Shown: positions 1 through 12,087, counted from the first letter of the stretch. The stretch: 64,000 nucleotides of DNA from Acanthochlamys bracteata (GCA_019914995.1 CM034133.1:4774001-4838000), one strand, 5' to 3'. Program-made: numbers and translations. The notes: generated from the letters alone by a model not told the origin.

Positions 1-263
1 TAACCAAAGCCACTGAATATATTTGCCTAAGAAAAATCTAGCTATTGGTTCTGCTTTTTAAGAATTCTGTCTCTCTGATGAACAACTGTCATCTTAAACA
101 TCAAAGCTTGGAAGAGATTTAAGAAACTACAGAAACAACGCAATGAACATTAGCTGCCTTTTACAAGAACCCAGACAGTCCATCACTAAAACAACTAAAC
201 AACATTGAAAAGCTAAAGCTATTTAGCATTTAGAAAATAATGAAGCGAGAGAAATAGAATTAC

Positions 264-2206
264 CTCTCATCTACTATCACTCCAGAAGGCTTGCTAACTA
301 AGCTGCTTTCACTTAAAGGCTTGGCTTGTACATCCTTGGATGAGTCAGCAACAGGTAATGAATATATTAATGATGATAGAAATGGGTCAGTTGCAGCAGT
401 AGAAGAAGTAGCCATGTATGAAGATCCAGCAAGCAGAGATTGGTACTCCAACTCCTTTCTCAACAAAGAGAGTGTAGAATGAGTCCCAGATGAACCTCTG
501 CGGAATCTTCTTCTACGTTGCATGTATATTCTTGCTAAGGAAATCAACAACTAAAAGACAATGAAAAATCATAGGCTTTTTCTCCTACAAGGTAGTAGGC
601 CCTAATAATTCTGCAACGAAAGGAACTAGTAACTAAAACTACTATGATGCTCAAAGTGTATGCAAGGATATCTTAAAGTAATTTGGGTGCTGCATTGTTA
701 TATGACCAACCATGTCCACCCCCACTTTTGCTGCACAAATAGGGCATACCTACAAATAATGCATGGCAACAGAAATAATTAGCATATACCTTGTGTCTAG
801 GAGAAGAATGATTATCCAAATGTGAAAACAAATAGAAACTGATTTAAAGTTGTTTTTCTGACATAATCTGATTGTACAATTACAATTACCCACAACTTCT
901 CAAATTTGATTTCACGTAGCAATTTAAGGCTAGGTGCACGAAGGGATAGTTTCAACTTACTCTGTGCTGCAATCTTATAGCATTAGAAGTTGCATGATGG
1001 ATAAGAAAGTTCAATTTTTATAGATCTAAAACCAAGTAAAAAAAATTCTTGCAGCACTGCATGTTCAAAAAATCAACTGAAGTTTTGGCCTAAATACGGC
1101 TATCCACTGAGAAATAATGAACATGCATGCCAGCCATAGACAAATAAGATCATAATGTGACCCAGGTGCACTAAGAGCAGCCTTTAAAGATCAAAATATC
1201 TTTTGTCAACGCCATAATGTATTGCAGTAGTCTTTAAACAAATGACATGTTTGGAGGTTGATCTTCTAATGAACAAAGAGATTAGACACTGCTTCCTGAA
1301 GGTCAAGTACATTGTATCTTCTCTTATACTTCTCCAACAAAATTAAAACAAGGCAATGACAATAACAAACTGAAGAGAACATAGACCACACCAAATATTC
1401 TATTGATATTTCTTCCTGTAATCTCCTCCAGAAGGCAATATCTTCCATTTCAGTCAACCAGGGCAAACCAAGTCAGCTATTATTTGCTTTTACGCAATCT
1501 AGAAGCTAACTGCTATTCTTTAACATTATCCACGCTGAAGCACCAAGTGTAACCCATTAAAAATGTCAACTCCACAAGCAGAAATACTCAAACAGCATCC
1601 TAAACAATTCAGATCAGAAACAATTCCAGTTTCTTGCTTCATTCACACCCTCAGTGAAACAAAATCAGGCAAATTTTCCCTATATCTCCAACTTACTTAC
1701 AGGAGTAAGAAAAGGATCCAAAAGACAAAAACACACTAAAAGCCTCAACTTTTAATATTTAAATATCGCTCAGGAACATAAGAAAATCATTTTTTTCGAT
1801 TCTCTCGCCTTGAAAGATCGAAAGAGAAAAAGCATACCCCATTATTAGCCTCAGTTGGATGTTCATCATCAATATGAAAGCAAAGACCGATTATGTCGAA
1901 ATCTTCTGAGCAGAACGGGCATGGAAACTCCCCTCGGCTGTAGTCCTCTTCACCAGCACCATCAATCTCTTCGAACCCAAGATACGGATCTAAAAAATTT
2001 AAAAGACACCAACTTTTAAAAATATTTATTTTTAAAGACCCTTCAAATTTTTCCCAAAAAAAAGAAAAAGAAACAGAAGTTTGTTTTGTTGTGGTTGACT
2101 TACCGTATCTAGCCTGATGAGATGAGGCAGAAGAAGCAGAGGACGAAGACTGGTGGCGCTTCGAAGCAACGGCGGCGGCGAAGCGAGTCCACTCATCGGA
2201 ATCCAT
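264..2206 (-). CDS. Di19-family zinc-finger protein (3' end outside window)
   Basis: Four exons are visible: 2206-2104, 1989-1838, 749-672 and 523-264. All join in frame, and the last ends at a GT donor (263-262), so the C-terminal exon lies beyond base 1. The start is the ATG at 2206, giving MDSDEWTRFAAAVASK. The product has two C2H2-type fingers: FPCPFCSEDFDIIGLCFHIDDEH in exon 2 (residues about 50-72) and VCPICAAKVGVDMVGHITMQH in exon 3. A basic run (MQRRRRFRR) opens exon 4, followed by the serine-rich stretch with HSTLSLLRKEL and DPFLSSLIY. This order is characteristic of the plant Di19 (dehydration-induced 19) family, nuclear proteins linked to drought, salt and light responses. The short leucine-rich C-terminal segment typical of the family is missing only because of the window edge. 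The third intron is AT-AC (separate entry). The family call is secure; the paralogue is not resolved. Confidence 0.9.
524..671 (-). other. U12-type AT-AC intron in the Di19-like gene
   Basis: No GT donor fits between the second finger (ending ...HPNYFK at 672) and the basic exon beginning MQRRRR at 523. The minus strand instead reads AAG|ATATCCTTGC at the donor and ATATAC|ATGCAA at the acceptor. ATATCCTT is the U12 donor consensus. TTTCCTTAGC (543-534), whose A at 536 is 12 nt from the intron end, resembles the U12 branch-site consensus. Removing this 148-nt intron joins two phase-0 codons and restores the expected family sequence. The U12 assignment is inferred from sequence match only. Confidence 0.85.
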
Positions 2207-3480
2207 CCGCAGAAAAGCAGTCCTGTTGACGTTGAGAAGCAGAGAAGAAGAAGACGAAAAGAAAAGAAAAATCGATTATAAACAGTGGATTTCGTTACCG
2301 GTTTCAAATTTGAATCAAATAGAAGAGTTGTATGTGATCAGAAGAAGAATGAAAGATGTGAACCAGAAGAAGAACAAAAGAACGACAGACGGAGACGACG
2401 AATTAGAGAGAGAGAGAGATCTAGAGACGGCAACGCGAGGGACACCCACCACCGACCGTGTGTTGGTGAAACTAGAGAATCACAAAACGAGTCGCGGGGA
2501 AAAGATAGCAATTATTATTATTATAGTGCAAACAATTAATAATAGCAAATATGACACTATCTACAAATTTAATTAAAAATTCAATCTAAATCATATTTAG
2601 CGGGTGGTTCAAATGTTACTTAACTGAACTGTGTTTTATACATAGTTAACAGACCCGAATCGAACCGTCCGGATTGACTCGGAATCCGTCGACCCGGACT
2701 TCCAACCGTTCAAATTTGTACTAAAATTGGACATACAATCAACCCGTAATGACCCGCATTGACTCGGACGGGTCGATAAAGAACCGTTTGAATCGCCCGT
2801 CCAGTTCGATCCGGGTTTAGGTGAAAAAAAAAATTACTCAACGACTACTCTCTATTCATTCTATACAGAGATCACACAGATAACAACCCATAATTGCTGA
2901 AGGCATTCAACAAACAAATCCCAATCAAAAACAAATTAATAATCTCGATCATATATTCTTCTTCCTCATTTTTCTGCAGTTATGAAACTAGCTAGCCTTA
3001 AACGGTGTAGATCTGAACGCTAATAGCGATGAGAAAAATAGTAATAAGATCGAAATAAATAACGGCATAAACAAAAATCGATATCACATAGATCTGCATG
3101 TTACTAAACTCAACAAATATGTTTTTTTTCTGATAACTGAAATAGCAACCATGGCGTTAATAGCACGAACATCACCACTGCAGTTACCACCAGCCCCTAA
3201 TCCGCCATTGCGATTCTTCAAACCAAAATCTTGAAAAATGAAAGAATAAGAGTTTAACGAAGAAGAAGAAAAGAAACAATGGAGTAGAAGATTTGTTGAT
3301 TAGTTAAATAAAGCGAGAGTGTTTTGGAAACAGATATTGAACTGCACGTGGAAAGAGATGAACGGTTTGCGGTGTTGAAATTTTCTTTTGTTTGTTGCTT
3401 GTTATCCATCTTATCAAAATCAAGTACTATGTATTAAATTTTCCTACTCAATTAATGTCATGTCACATTTTTTTTTCTCT
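2207..3480. other. Di19 upstream region with GACCCG-rich repeat; no gene seen
   Basis: 2207-2560 is the purine-rich leader/promoter side of the minus-strand Di19-like gene. 2640-2820 is a GC-rich island of repeated GACCCG, CGGGTC, ACCGTT and TCCGG words, like the other islands in this window. 2830-3420 holds only short ORFs: one of 27 codons at 3151 (+) and one of about 50 codons on the minus strand starting near 3411. I cannot tie either to a family. Confidence 0.5.
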
Positions 3481-3702
3481 CTTCATTGCTCCCTCTCACC
3501 CACACCTGCAGGTTTGACTTTTTCTTGCTTCAAATTTTCAAAACACGAAAGCTAAGAAATTTTTGCTTCGCACAACTGCGGTGCTAACTCCTAGTAGCAG
3601 CAAAAGAGCTAAGCTCGTTCTCTTCACCATTACATTCTCCTTCTTGATCTTGTTTTTTCCAAATATGAAAATACTGAACAACTCGAGCAAACAACAACAA
3701 CA

Positions 3703-3993
3703 ATGGACATTTTCGCTCAGCACTGTTTAGTAACTCTCTACCTTGACATTTGCCTCTCAACAATCTCAATCATCCTTGACCTTTACACCAAATCTCTCCC
3801 CGACATTATCTCTTCCATCGTTAGCAAAATAGTTGTCGAAGTCCGTCTCGCTACACGCCATTGCTCCGACAGTGGGCGTCATCTTTGTTGGATTAGTCAG
3901 CGGCGTTCTGGTAGGACAGCGATCCGGCGGTCCGACCTGCTGAACCGGCCGGTCGAACCGCGAACCGTCAACCCGAAAAGAATTTCGAGTTGA
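3703..3993 (+). CDS. Possible small hydrophobic protein, maybe frameshifted
   Basis: The ATG at 3703 follows a CAA-repeat leader (AACAACAACAACAATGG), a good plant initiation context. The first ~48 codons encode a hydrophobic protein (MDIFAQHCLVTLYLDICLST onwards). From about 3847 the reading frame becomes polar and then runs into a GACCCG-rich repeat. The +2 frame over the same bases encodes another membrane-like stretch, APTVGVIFVGLVSGVLVGQR, ending at a stop near 3944. This suggests either a frameshifted small membrane-protein gene or coincidence. I do not recognise a family. Confidence 0.25.
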   Translation: MDIFAQHCLVTLYLDICLSTISIILDLYTKSLPDIISSIVSKIVVEVRLATRHCSDSGRHLCWISQRRSGRTAIRRSDLLNRPVEPRTVNPKRISS

Positions 3994-4014
3994 CATCCGG
4001 GTCGGGTCTGCCAA

Positions 4015-6220
4015 CTTTTGTTTTATGAAATTAAAATTTAAAATTATAGTTTTTTGAAAAATAAGTTAGGAAGTAGAATTTAGTATTTATATTTTAATAA
4101 TTTTTAAAAATAAATTAATTAAAATATAGAATTATATTAATAAATATATAAATAAAAAAATTATAGCTGAAATTTCGTATGTAAAAATAAATTTTTAAAT
4201 TTTTTATACAAATATAATATGTTAATTTTTGGAAACTCCAAATTTAGTTAGAAAAACTAAAATTACGTAAAACACTTTATTAGTTTTCATTTGAGAGGAG
4301 TTTGAATAAACTTTTGAACAATCCAAAATTAACTCAATAAATTAAATAAATTCAGATCAATTTGTATTACTTCAAATTAATTTATTTGATATAATTATAT
4401 ATAGTTAATAAAATAATACAAACAATAATATTAGTATCAAATTTATATTATATATGCTTAGTTGAACTTTTAAATTTTTGATTAAATATTTAATTAATTT
4501 ATATGTTTTATTAAATCTTTTTGTATATACAGAACTAATATTTTCATCATTATTGGTAGAAATTAATTTTTATTGTTCTTAATAATTTTGATTATTAAAA
4601 AACTAATTCGATTGATCTAATTATAAATAACTAAAATAATAATGATTCATATAAATAGATAAAAAAATTAAATATTTTACCTAATTATTAACTGAGCTTA
4701 TTTGCATTCGAACTATTAATTTATATTAATTTATGTTGCCATTCTTATTAATAAATAAACAAATTAATAAGTACAATTTACTAGCTAGTTATGGTATATT
4801 TTAAATATTTATAATTTAAGTTTCATAAAAATAAAAAATAAAGTTTATATATTTTTTTATCAGATTTTAAATTTTAAATAGTTTGTATATTTTAATTAAA
4901 ATTTAGTATTTTATTTTTATATGTAAAAGTTCAGTTTAACTTTTTTATTTATATTTTTTAATATAATTATATTTTTTAATTTTTAATACACTTTTAAAAT
5001 TTATTAAAATATAAATATTAAATTTTACTTTTATTTTATTTTAAAAAAATTTTATTTTCTAGGAAACTCAGTAACGCTACATTTAAAACAATGAAAATCT
5101 AAAGCTGTAGCCTTCGTGGATGTGGACGGCAGAACAGGAACCACAGAAACGAAAATCGGTTTGGTTTGGCTTGGTCGCTTTTGGCGTCCACGTCGAAAAG
5201 ATAAACGAGCAACGTTAGAAATACTTGGTTAAAATATTTTAAATAGCAAAATATAAGAAAGTTTTTTAAAATAGTTTAATTTTTGGAGTTCCAAAAATAT
5301 GCATAAGTTGTAATCTGTAATTCATTTATATTTAAAAAAATTTTAAAAAACTTTTAAAAAATTATTAGAAAAAGTAAAAAATTTAAAAAATGAAAAGCAC
5401 TGCCGTAGAGTGGGCAAACATTCCGGAAGAAGTTTTGTACCGACGAGGGAGAATTACATATTATTGCATTATAGGTACACGATAGGAAGGGATGCTGAAG
5501 TAAAGCAATTCTTATGGCTAACAATATTTGTCTTGGTTTCAGTAATAGAAGTCAAAAAAATTTATTCTACTTCACTCACCATGTACCATAGTAAAATATA
5601 TAATCATCAAATTAGTGGTACACATAGTGACAAAAAAAAAAAATTTTAATTTCTCTTTTATTCTTTTATTTTTTTAATATTTATTTTAATTAATAGTGTT
5701 ATTTTTTATTATAAATTTTATATTTATTTAAGTTTAATTGAATTTTAGTTGGTAGAAAAAATAATAAAACTATATAATCAAATTTTTTAATTTAAAATTT
5801 TATTTAATTTTGTTAAATTATATCAAACATTAATAAAAAATTAAAATAATATAAAAAATTAATCTAAAAGTTGTATTAATAAAGTTAATTTAAGTTATAT
5901 TAATTAAATTAGTTTAAAATTATATTAATAAAAGTTAGATTAATATAAATAAAAAGATTATTAGAATCTTTTATCAAAAATTTATTTTCGTTATTCTATT
6001 CATTTACTTTCTATTCAAGTATAATTAGTTCGTTACCTTTACTATATATCTAAATATTATAAAATTAAATAATTACTATTTTTTATCCGTATTTTTATTA
6101 TTTTTTCAATTTATCCTTTTAATTTTATTTTTAATTATGTATCCAAACATACACTTAGAACCGTTTAGTAAGTTTTTTTTACTTTTCAAATACTCTTCTT
6201 TTTTTATATTTTTATATAAA
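4015..6220. other. AT-rich intergenic, repeat-derived; no gene seen
   Basis: Very AT-rich sequence. 4020-4260 and about 4790-5070 resemble, in opposite orientations, the dispersed repeat seen best at 23098-23372 (words such as AATATAATTATATTTTTTAATTTTTAA). A short less AT-rich island at 5090-5240 and an ORF at 5410-5649 show no family resemblance. Confidence 0.4.
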
Positions 6221-6245
6221 ATATATATATATATATATATATATA
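6221..6245. repeat. (AT)n microsatellite
   Basis: An uninterrupted AT dinucleotide run of 25 bases. Other long AT runs are at 7971-8002, 8847-8872 and 18491-18509. Confidence 0.95.
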
Positions 6246-6834
6246 GGGGAGGGATATAGGCACTCCCTCCTCTGTAGACATTCCTGAGTGCACTGTAGGC
6301 ACTCCACTCCAATGAATGAACTACATGATGTTTTTCGATCCAAATCACATAGTTGAAAACTTCTCCTCTCGATTGAAGCTGTCATTTTTTCTTTCTCTCT
6401 CGCGCGGTTCTGATTTGGTCACGAGCGCATCTCTCCCAGATCTTGCTCTTGTATCAAGCTGAGGCTTCTTTCGTCCGGTCTTCGTCTCCGATCTTCTCCT
6501 TTCGGCCGTCTTCGTTTTTGGCTCCTTTCTCTTGATCGCTCTCGGACCGAGTCGATCTCGCCTCGTCTTCGTCTCGTCTTCGTCTGCGGCTCCTCTCGTC
6601 TTGCCTTCACCTCTCATCTCCTCTGATGTTCGTCTCTTAAACTGCACGAATCTTCTCGTACAACTCGTCGAGTTTTCATCTTGGTCTCGTTCTCTCTTCC
6701 GAACACAGAGAAGCTTTGTCTCGTCGGCAACTACATCGGCTTTGAGCTCGAGATTATCTCTCTCCCTCCCACCTCAGATCAGAAGTTGATTTCTCAGCTG
6801 TCTCAATCCGAATTTGATTCTCAGTCCGACGATG
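6246..6834. other. Pyrimidine-rich, leader-like stretch; no gene assigned
   Basis: A CT-rich block (6360-6780) full of CTTCGTCTC and CTCGTC words, unlike its AT-rich surroundings. It looks like a 5' leader or promoter-proximal segment of a gene, but no coding exon follows. It is directly followed by the first copy of an 80-bp duplication, so it may be cargo or a remnant of a mobile element. Confidence 0.35.
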
Positions 6835-6914
6835 CTTTATTTTAATTCGAATTTTTTGTTTGAATTTGAATGATTTGCTTTTTATTTTTGTTGAATATTT
6901 TTTAATGTTGTTAA
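6835..6914. repeat. 80-bp perfect direct repeat, copy 1
   Basis: This 80-bp segment is identical by eye to 7539-7618. The sequence on either side differs: the preceding base is g versus a, and the following base is a versus t. Confidence 0.9.
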
Positions 6915-7437
6915 ATGTAATCGTGGATGGAATTGTAACCAATAGTTCCAGTGAAAATGTAAATAGTGCAAGCAATGTAAATATATTTGCATTGTCATGT
7001 GATCACCTTATGTAATCATCCTTTATATAATGCACAATGGTATTAATTATCAAGTGTATGACTTGTATTAAGTGTAATGAAAGTTATATGGTTTTCTATT
7101 TTAAAGGTCTGTAGAACTAATCTCTTTTTATAATTGTTATTGTATTATTTTGAATCCAATAGATGTCTCTACACTACTTATTGAAAATGTAGTCAAATGT
7201 ATATACAAGATTTTATATACCTAAATGATGTTGTATCATTGAACCCAACTAGGTACATAAGTAGAAACTTATAGAGTATTTATAGTACAATAACAAGCAT
7301 TCATCAAATTGGTAATTGAAAATATCATATATTGATAATCACAAAGAATCCAAATACATTTATATTGTTTGCACTTGTTACATTTCCACTAGAGATACTA
7401 GTTACAATTTCATCCCCATATTACATTGATTACATTT
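6913..7437. mobile_element. Inverted-repeat (MITE-like) element between the 80-bp repeats
   Basis: The left end AAATGTAATC (6913) and right end GATTACATTT (7428-7437) are inverted copies. The next ~70 bases inward on each side also pair imperfectly: GGAATTGTAACCAATAGT on the left corresponds to ACTAGTTACAATTTC on the right, and CAAGCAATGTAAATATATTTG to a partner near 7350-7370. I see no target-site duplication, so the superfamily is unassigned. Confidence 0.6.
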
Positions 7438-7538
7438 GGTATATTAGAGTACACAAAATGCCTAACACTAGGATGCCTTATTTCAAGTCTAGTGAACACT
7501 GCTCCAACATGTCGCCCACAACATTGAACATAAGTTGA

Positions 7539-7618
7539 CTTTATTTTAATTCGAATTTTTTGTTTGAATTTGAATGATTTGCTTTTTATTTTTGTTGAAT
7601 ATTTTTTAATGTTGTTAA
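7539..7618. repeat. 80-bp perfect direct repeat, copy 2
   Basis: Second copy of the segment at 6835-6914. Together they bracket 624 bp that contain the inverted-repeat element. Confidence 0.9.
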
Positions 7619-7680
7619 TTGCTCTTTGATTTACGGTATATTGTTTGGATTTTATGGTGTATTGCTTTAAAATGACAAAG

Positions 7681-7786
7681 ACTTCTATCGGAACTCTTGA
7701 TTAAAATTACACAAAAACGAAATATATATATATTTTTTGTCAAATTTAATTTTTTTGTCATTTTAATCAAGAGTTTCAATGGAAGT
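7681..7786. repeat. Hairpin (inverted repeat)
   Basis: The left arm from 7681 (ACTTCTATCGGAACTCTTGA, then TTAAAAT) pairs with the right arm 7753-7786 (ATTTTAATCAAGAGTTTCAA, then TGGAAGT) with a few mismatches. The loop of about 36 bases is AT-rich. It may be a small foldback element. Confidence 0.75.
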
Positions 7787-7966
7787 CGATTCATATTCCG
7801 ATTGAGCTAAAATTTTAATAACATGTTTGCAACTCATGGTTCTCGATATCTAACGATAGAGATTAAAATTGGAGATATCAAAATTACACAAAAATAAAAT
7901 ACTTTTTAGTTTTAATGTGTACCTTGAGCTATGTGCCTATAAAAAATCATCACCACGTACTTATCC

Positions 7967-8008
<42 letters not shown>

Positions 8009-10173
8009 CAAAAATTATTTAAAATTTTATATTATAAAATTTATTATTATTATATTCAAAAAACTAAAATTTATTTTTAAATAAAAGAGATATTTTTATT
8101 TAGAAATTTTTATAAGCACTTTTAATATAATCTCTTTATTTGTATTTAAATTTTTTTATATTATACAATAATTATTTAAAATATATATATAATATAAGAA
8201 GTTTATATTATAAAATTTTATTATTATTATTTACCAAAAAAAGGTAATTGTTTTTTAAATAAACTAAATATTTTTTAAGAAATGTTTTTTTATAAGAATG
8301 CTTTTAAGTCTGAAATACTTGCTTAATTAGTTGTTTATAGCGTGTTTGCTAGCAATGCTGACAGCTTTCCAGTGACTAACATGTCCAATCGTATTCACGT
8401 GTGTTGTACTACGAGAGCAAAAGCCAAAGAACCATCCACGTGCAGTGCCTACAGTGGGTAAAATGGAAGGAATCAAGTTTTTGGTACCTGTTTGTTTTCT
8501 ATGTTGCCACCTCAATCTATCCATCAGTCGTACGTTAACACTTCGACACACAGAGCACTAAAACCTGAGTTGAACAATAGTTTCTTCTTGAATTTTATTA
8601 ATCTGTTTGTCATTGTCAAATTCTTATGTTGTCGCTTCATATATTCGTTTGTGCGCTAGCATTATTTATTTATTTGCTTTTTTTGTGTTTCTGACTTTTT
8701 TAGTACGAATATTTTATATTAACAAAATATTCATGAATTTTTTTAATTTAATTGTTTTAATAAAATTTTTATAAATTTATTAAAATTTTAGAAAAATAAA
8801 AAAAATTATATTTTTTATAAAATTTTATTATTTATCTAAACTAAAAATATATATATATATATATATATATATTCTAAAAATTTTCTTTATAAGTACTTCA
8901 AATACTCTCTAATTCTTCACGTTAGATGTATTTTTTATCCATTATTTATTTATTTAAAAATTTACTTCTGACTATAAATAAATATAAAAAATAGTTTAAT
9001 CATAAACATTCAAATTAATAATACAATTTATAATAACTCACTTAATAATAATTTATTATCTACTAAATTATTATTATTATTTGAATTGGACAAATTGATC
9101 TTTTGCTTTATGAAAGTATGCATAAGCAAGTTGCTAGAATAGGTTGAAACCAGTATCCAATTTTCCTACTCCCATGTAGAATAATAGATGGTGGGAAACT
9201 GGTAATCCCACCAAGATTCACTCATCAAGTTAGTCATGAGTAAGGTGTTGCTCCTGTAATTAACACAACAAAACTTCGATTTGCTCTCTTACCGGTGGTT
9301 TGAAATTGCTTATAAAACTTATAAAAAAATTATATAAAAAATATTTTTGTTTTATTTTCAATACTAAGTTTTATTTTTAATAAATAATAATAAATTTTAC
9401 AATATAAAACTTTTTATATTTTTAAATTTTTAAATAAAATTTATAAAATATTATAAAAATTTTATTAAAATATAAATAAAATAAAATGAGGGAACGGAAC
9501 GGAACGCTTCCGCCAAACAGCCCCTGAGTAATATTATTATTGCCTACTGCACTTCAGCAATTATGTTTATCTTGAAATGAATTATCCGTTGTACCTTTTG
9601 TTGTACTTCAAATAGAATATGCAAATGGCACGATAATATTTGTGGGTTCTTTTCTTTGGTAGAGATATTATCTAAAAGATGCTATTCTGCTAAACATGGG
9701 CCAAAAGCAATAGTCAGTCAGAGCTGAATGCCTGAATGACTGCTGGATTTCGATCTGAGGCCGAACAGGCTATCCTGGCACATTTTAGGCCATTATAAAT
9801 TCGTAACTCGGCACAGGCATAACTACCTTTGGGCAATTCCTCTCCCCAAATTCAACGTTCTTTTCTTCAATTCAAATATTTTAACGAAAACTCATAACAA
9901 CCAATCTCTCAATTTTCATTATGGTTTTATCTATTTATTCAAAACCCAAGGCAATATGCAGTACATTTTCAAATTGTTACCAGTTCCAGCCACATTTATT
10001 GACCAATCAGAGTCATAGCAGCGGATCAAATTTCTTGACAAACTTGGTGACCGGGAACTGTTTTTCCCTCGGTAAGGTTCAAAGAGCAAATGAGTTAGGA
10101 AAAAATTGAAAAACAATATTACCTTTACCTTACCGGAACTTTTACCTGCGCTGATGAATGGTAAATGATAGAA
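7787..10173. other. Intergenic; AT-rich repeats, no gene seen
   Basis: Contains (AT)n runs at 7971-8002 and 8847-8872. A moderately complex stretch lies at 8330-8570 with no recognisable coding. 9295-9530 is a repeat with GTTTG-type ends (…CCGCCAAACAGCCCCT) that fits the abundant MITE family. 9540-10173 is the 3' flank of the CCCH gene. Confidence 0.4.
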
Positions 10174-11799
10174 TTACGATGAAGGTTGGGTGTGGCGGAA
10201 GTGGCAACGGTGACCGTAGGGACAACCGCCGGGAAGAGAGAGCATTTTGCAGAGTTGGGTTTTGTAGCGGGGATGGCGGATGACCGGGCGAAGCTCTGCC
10301 ATGCCGTGAGCGAAATTGCAGCGGTCCCCATAGGGACAGGAGCCCCTTCCGTCTAAGCCCCACTTGTTGCAAAGCTCTGTCTTCCATGAACCTTGCCCGT
10401 ACACCACCACCTCCACACCCTCATCTTCGCTTACCTCTTCACGGCCGTTCTATTACGAGCAGTGGCAAACCAACAAATTGAACAAATTAAAGGGACAAAG
10501 CTAGAGATGATGTAGTTGTTAAGTGTCCACATGATGAGATCAAGAAATAAGTGATGATTGTTTCATGATCCAAGGACTTCGGTAAAAAACGACAAACAGA
10601 TCTTGTCGAACCAAAAAAATATAAAACAACCAAAAGAAGGGGGAGGAAGATAAAGAAGTAACAATCAAACTAGTAAGATTAAGAATCAGGAGCACTTAAT
10701 TAGCTGAAAACGCAAGTTTAATACATGAAACTATAACTTCCTAGTAGTTTTAGGGACTTTAGCAGGATTTGAGAGTGAAACATTGCTTACCGTTTCTCTG
10801 GAGGAAGAAACACGGATACGGCGAGGCTGCCGCCCATCTCCATCCTGCGAGCTCTTTGCCTGGAGGAATTCGGTCGATCTCACAGCGATGCTTCTCGGCG
10901 CCACTGCGGTTCCGCTCCCCGTCGCTCCCTTATATTCGTTGATAACAGCGGGATCCTTCACCAGGCCAGCAGTTTCCTTGCAAAGTACGAAATATATTTG
11001 AATGACTTATCAAACTTCGCCTAATGTGTCAGATTCAACACGATCGAGGCAAAAGGCAACAAATTAAGTTTCAGAAACTCAAAACCGATGCATAACAAGT
11101 GTTACACAAAAACTGAGGAAAAATAAAATCAGCAGGGAGAATTATCCTTCGCACCTATCTCAATCCTCGGGTTATCAGAATGGAACATTAATTTCAGATA
11201 TCAATTATGAACAAAAGAAGCTGTAAATCTAGCTTTCACGAAATTGAGACTGATTCTAGGGCAACAACTTCGAGAACAGAGCAATTATACAATGTCTAAA
11301 GGAAAAAGAAGCTACAATCTAATTTCGGCGTAATCGTTTCTAAATTAACGGAACCATTAAATTCAGAAACTAAACGAACTCAGAGAAGATCGAAGGAACT
11401 AACCGCAATAGCTCTGTTCTTCTCCAATTTCTCGAGACTGTTGATGAGGTACGAGAGATCGATATTCTCAGCGGTGATCTGGAGATTTTCACGGTGGAGA
11501 TCTTCAACATTGGCAAGCGCGTCCTGGAGAAGGCGGAAGCACTCGTTGTAACGGTTCACGGCCTGTTGGATCTCCATAAGCGCGTGTTCCTTCTCAGTTT
11601 GAAACTCCTCTTCATCTTCGAACCAACGGCGGCCACCGCTTCCTACAGCGCGATTGAAGAGTGCCGACGCAGCCGCAGATTCGCCACCACCGCGACTGGG
11701 GACGCCTGAGTAGTGCTCGAATGTGCAGCAGGAGGACTGTGACTCGTTGAACGAGGTGAACAACGATCTAGAAGGAGTGATATCGCCGACAGCCGCCAT
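10174..11799 (-). CDS. Tandem CCCH zinc-finger protein (AtC3H14/15-like)
   Basis: Three exons, 11799-11404, 10976-10791 and 10449-10174, all join in phase 0 at GT-AG sites and give 285 residues. The N-terminal exon is acidic and predicted helical (residues about 65-130, with [20 protein letters not shown]), consistent with a coiled coil. The C-terminus has two CCCH fingers: C221-X10-C232-X5-C238-X3-H242 and C261-X8-C270-X5-C276-X3-H280. They are linked by [16 protein letters not shown], the hallmark of the tristetraprolin-like C3H14/C3H15 group. Such proteins bind AU-rich RNA, and the Arabidopsis members act in secondary wall and anther development; transfer of that role is inference. The first finger has two more residues than the usual X8. 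A TATA box lies upstream at 12088-12095. Confidence 0.9.
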
Positions 11800-12011
11800 T
11801 TCCGCGCTGATTCCCGTGCTCTGATCACTGTTTCACTGCAAATCAAACGAAGAAAACAGAAAGAGAACTCGATTCAGCGATCATGGTATTGGTTAGCTAG
11901 AGATTCAATTGAAATTTAGATTGGAAAACAAATTTCTGAACGAAATTCTAGAAACGGTTACAATAGAGAGAGATCGCAGAGGGGAGGAAAAGATGAAACT
12001 AGGAGAAAATG

Positions 12012-12029
12012 GAGAGAGAGAGAGAGAGA
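12012..12029. repeat. (GA)n tract in the CCCH gene leader
   Basis: A GA dinucleotide run within the presumed 5' leader of the minus-strand CCCH gene; in transcript sense it is a CT-rich leader, common in plant genes. Confidence 0.7.
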
Positions 12030-12087
12030 AGAAGAGAAGAAGCGGGGAATGCCGGTGATTCGAATTTAAAAGAACTGAGAGGGCGGC

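Noticed and set aside
6345-6647. Arg/Lys/Glu-rich ORF on the minus strand
   Set aside because: Low-complexity translation of a CT-rich leader-like block, with no conserved motif.
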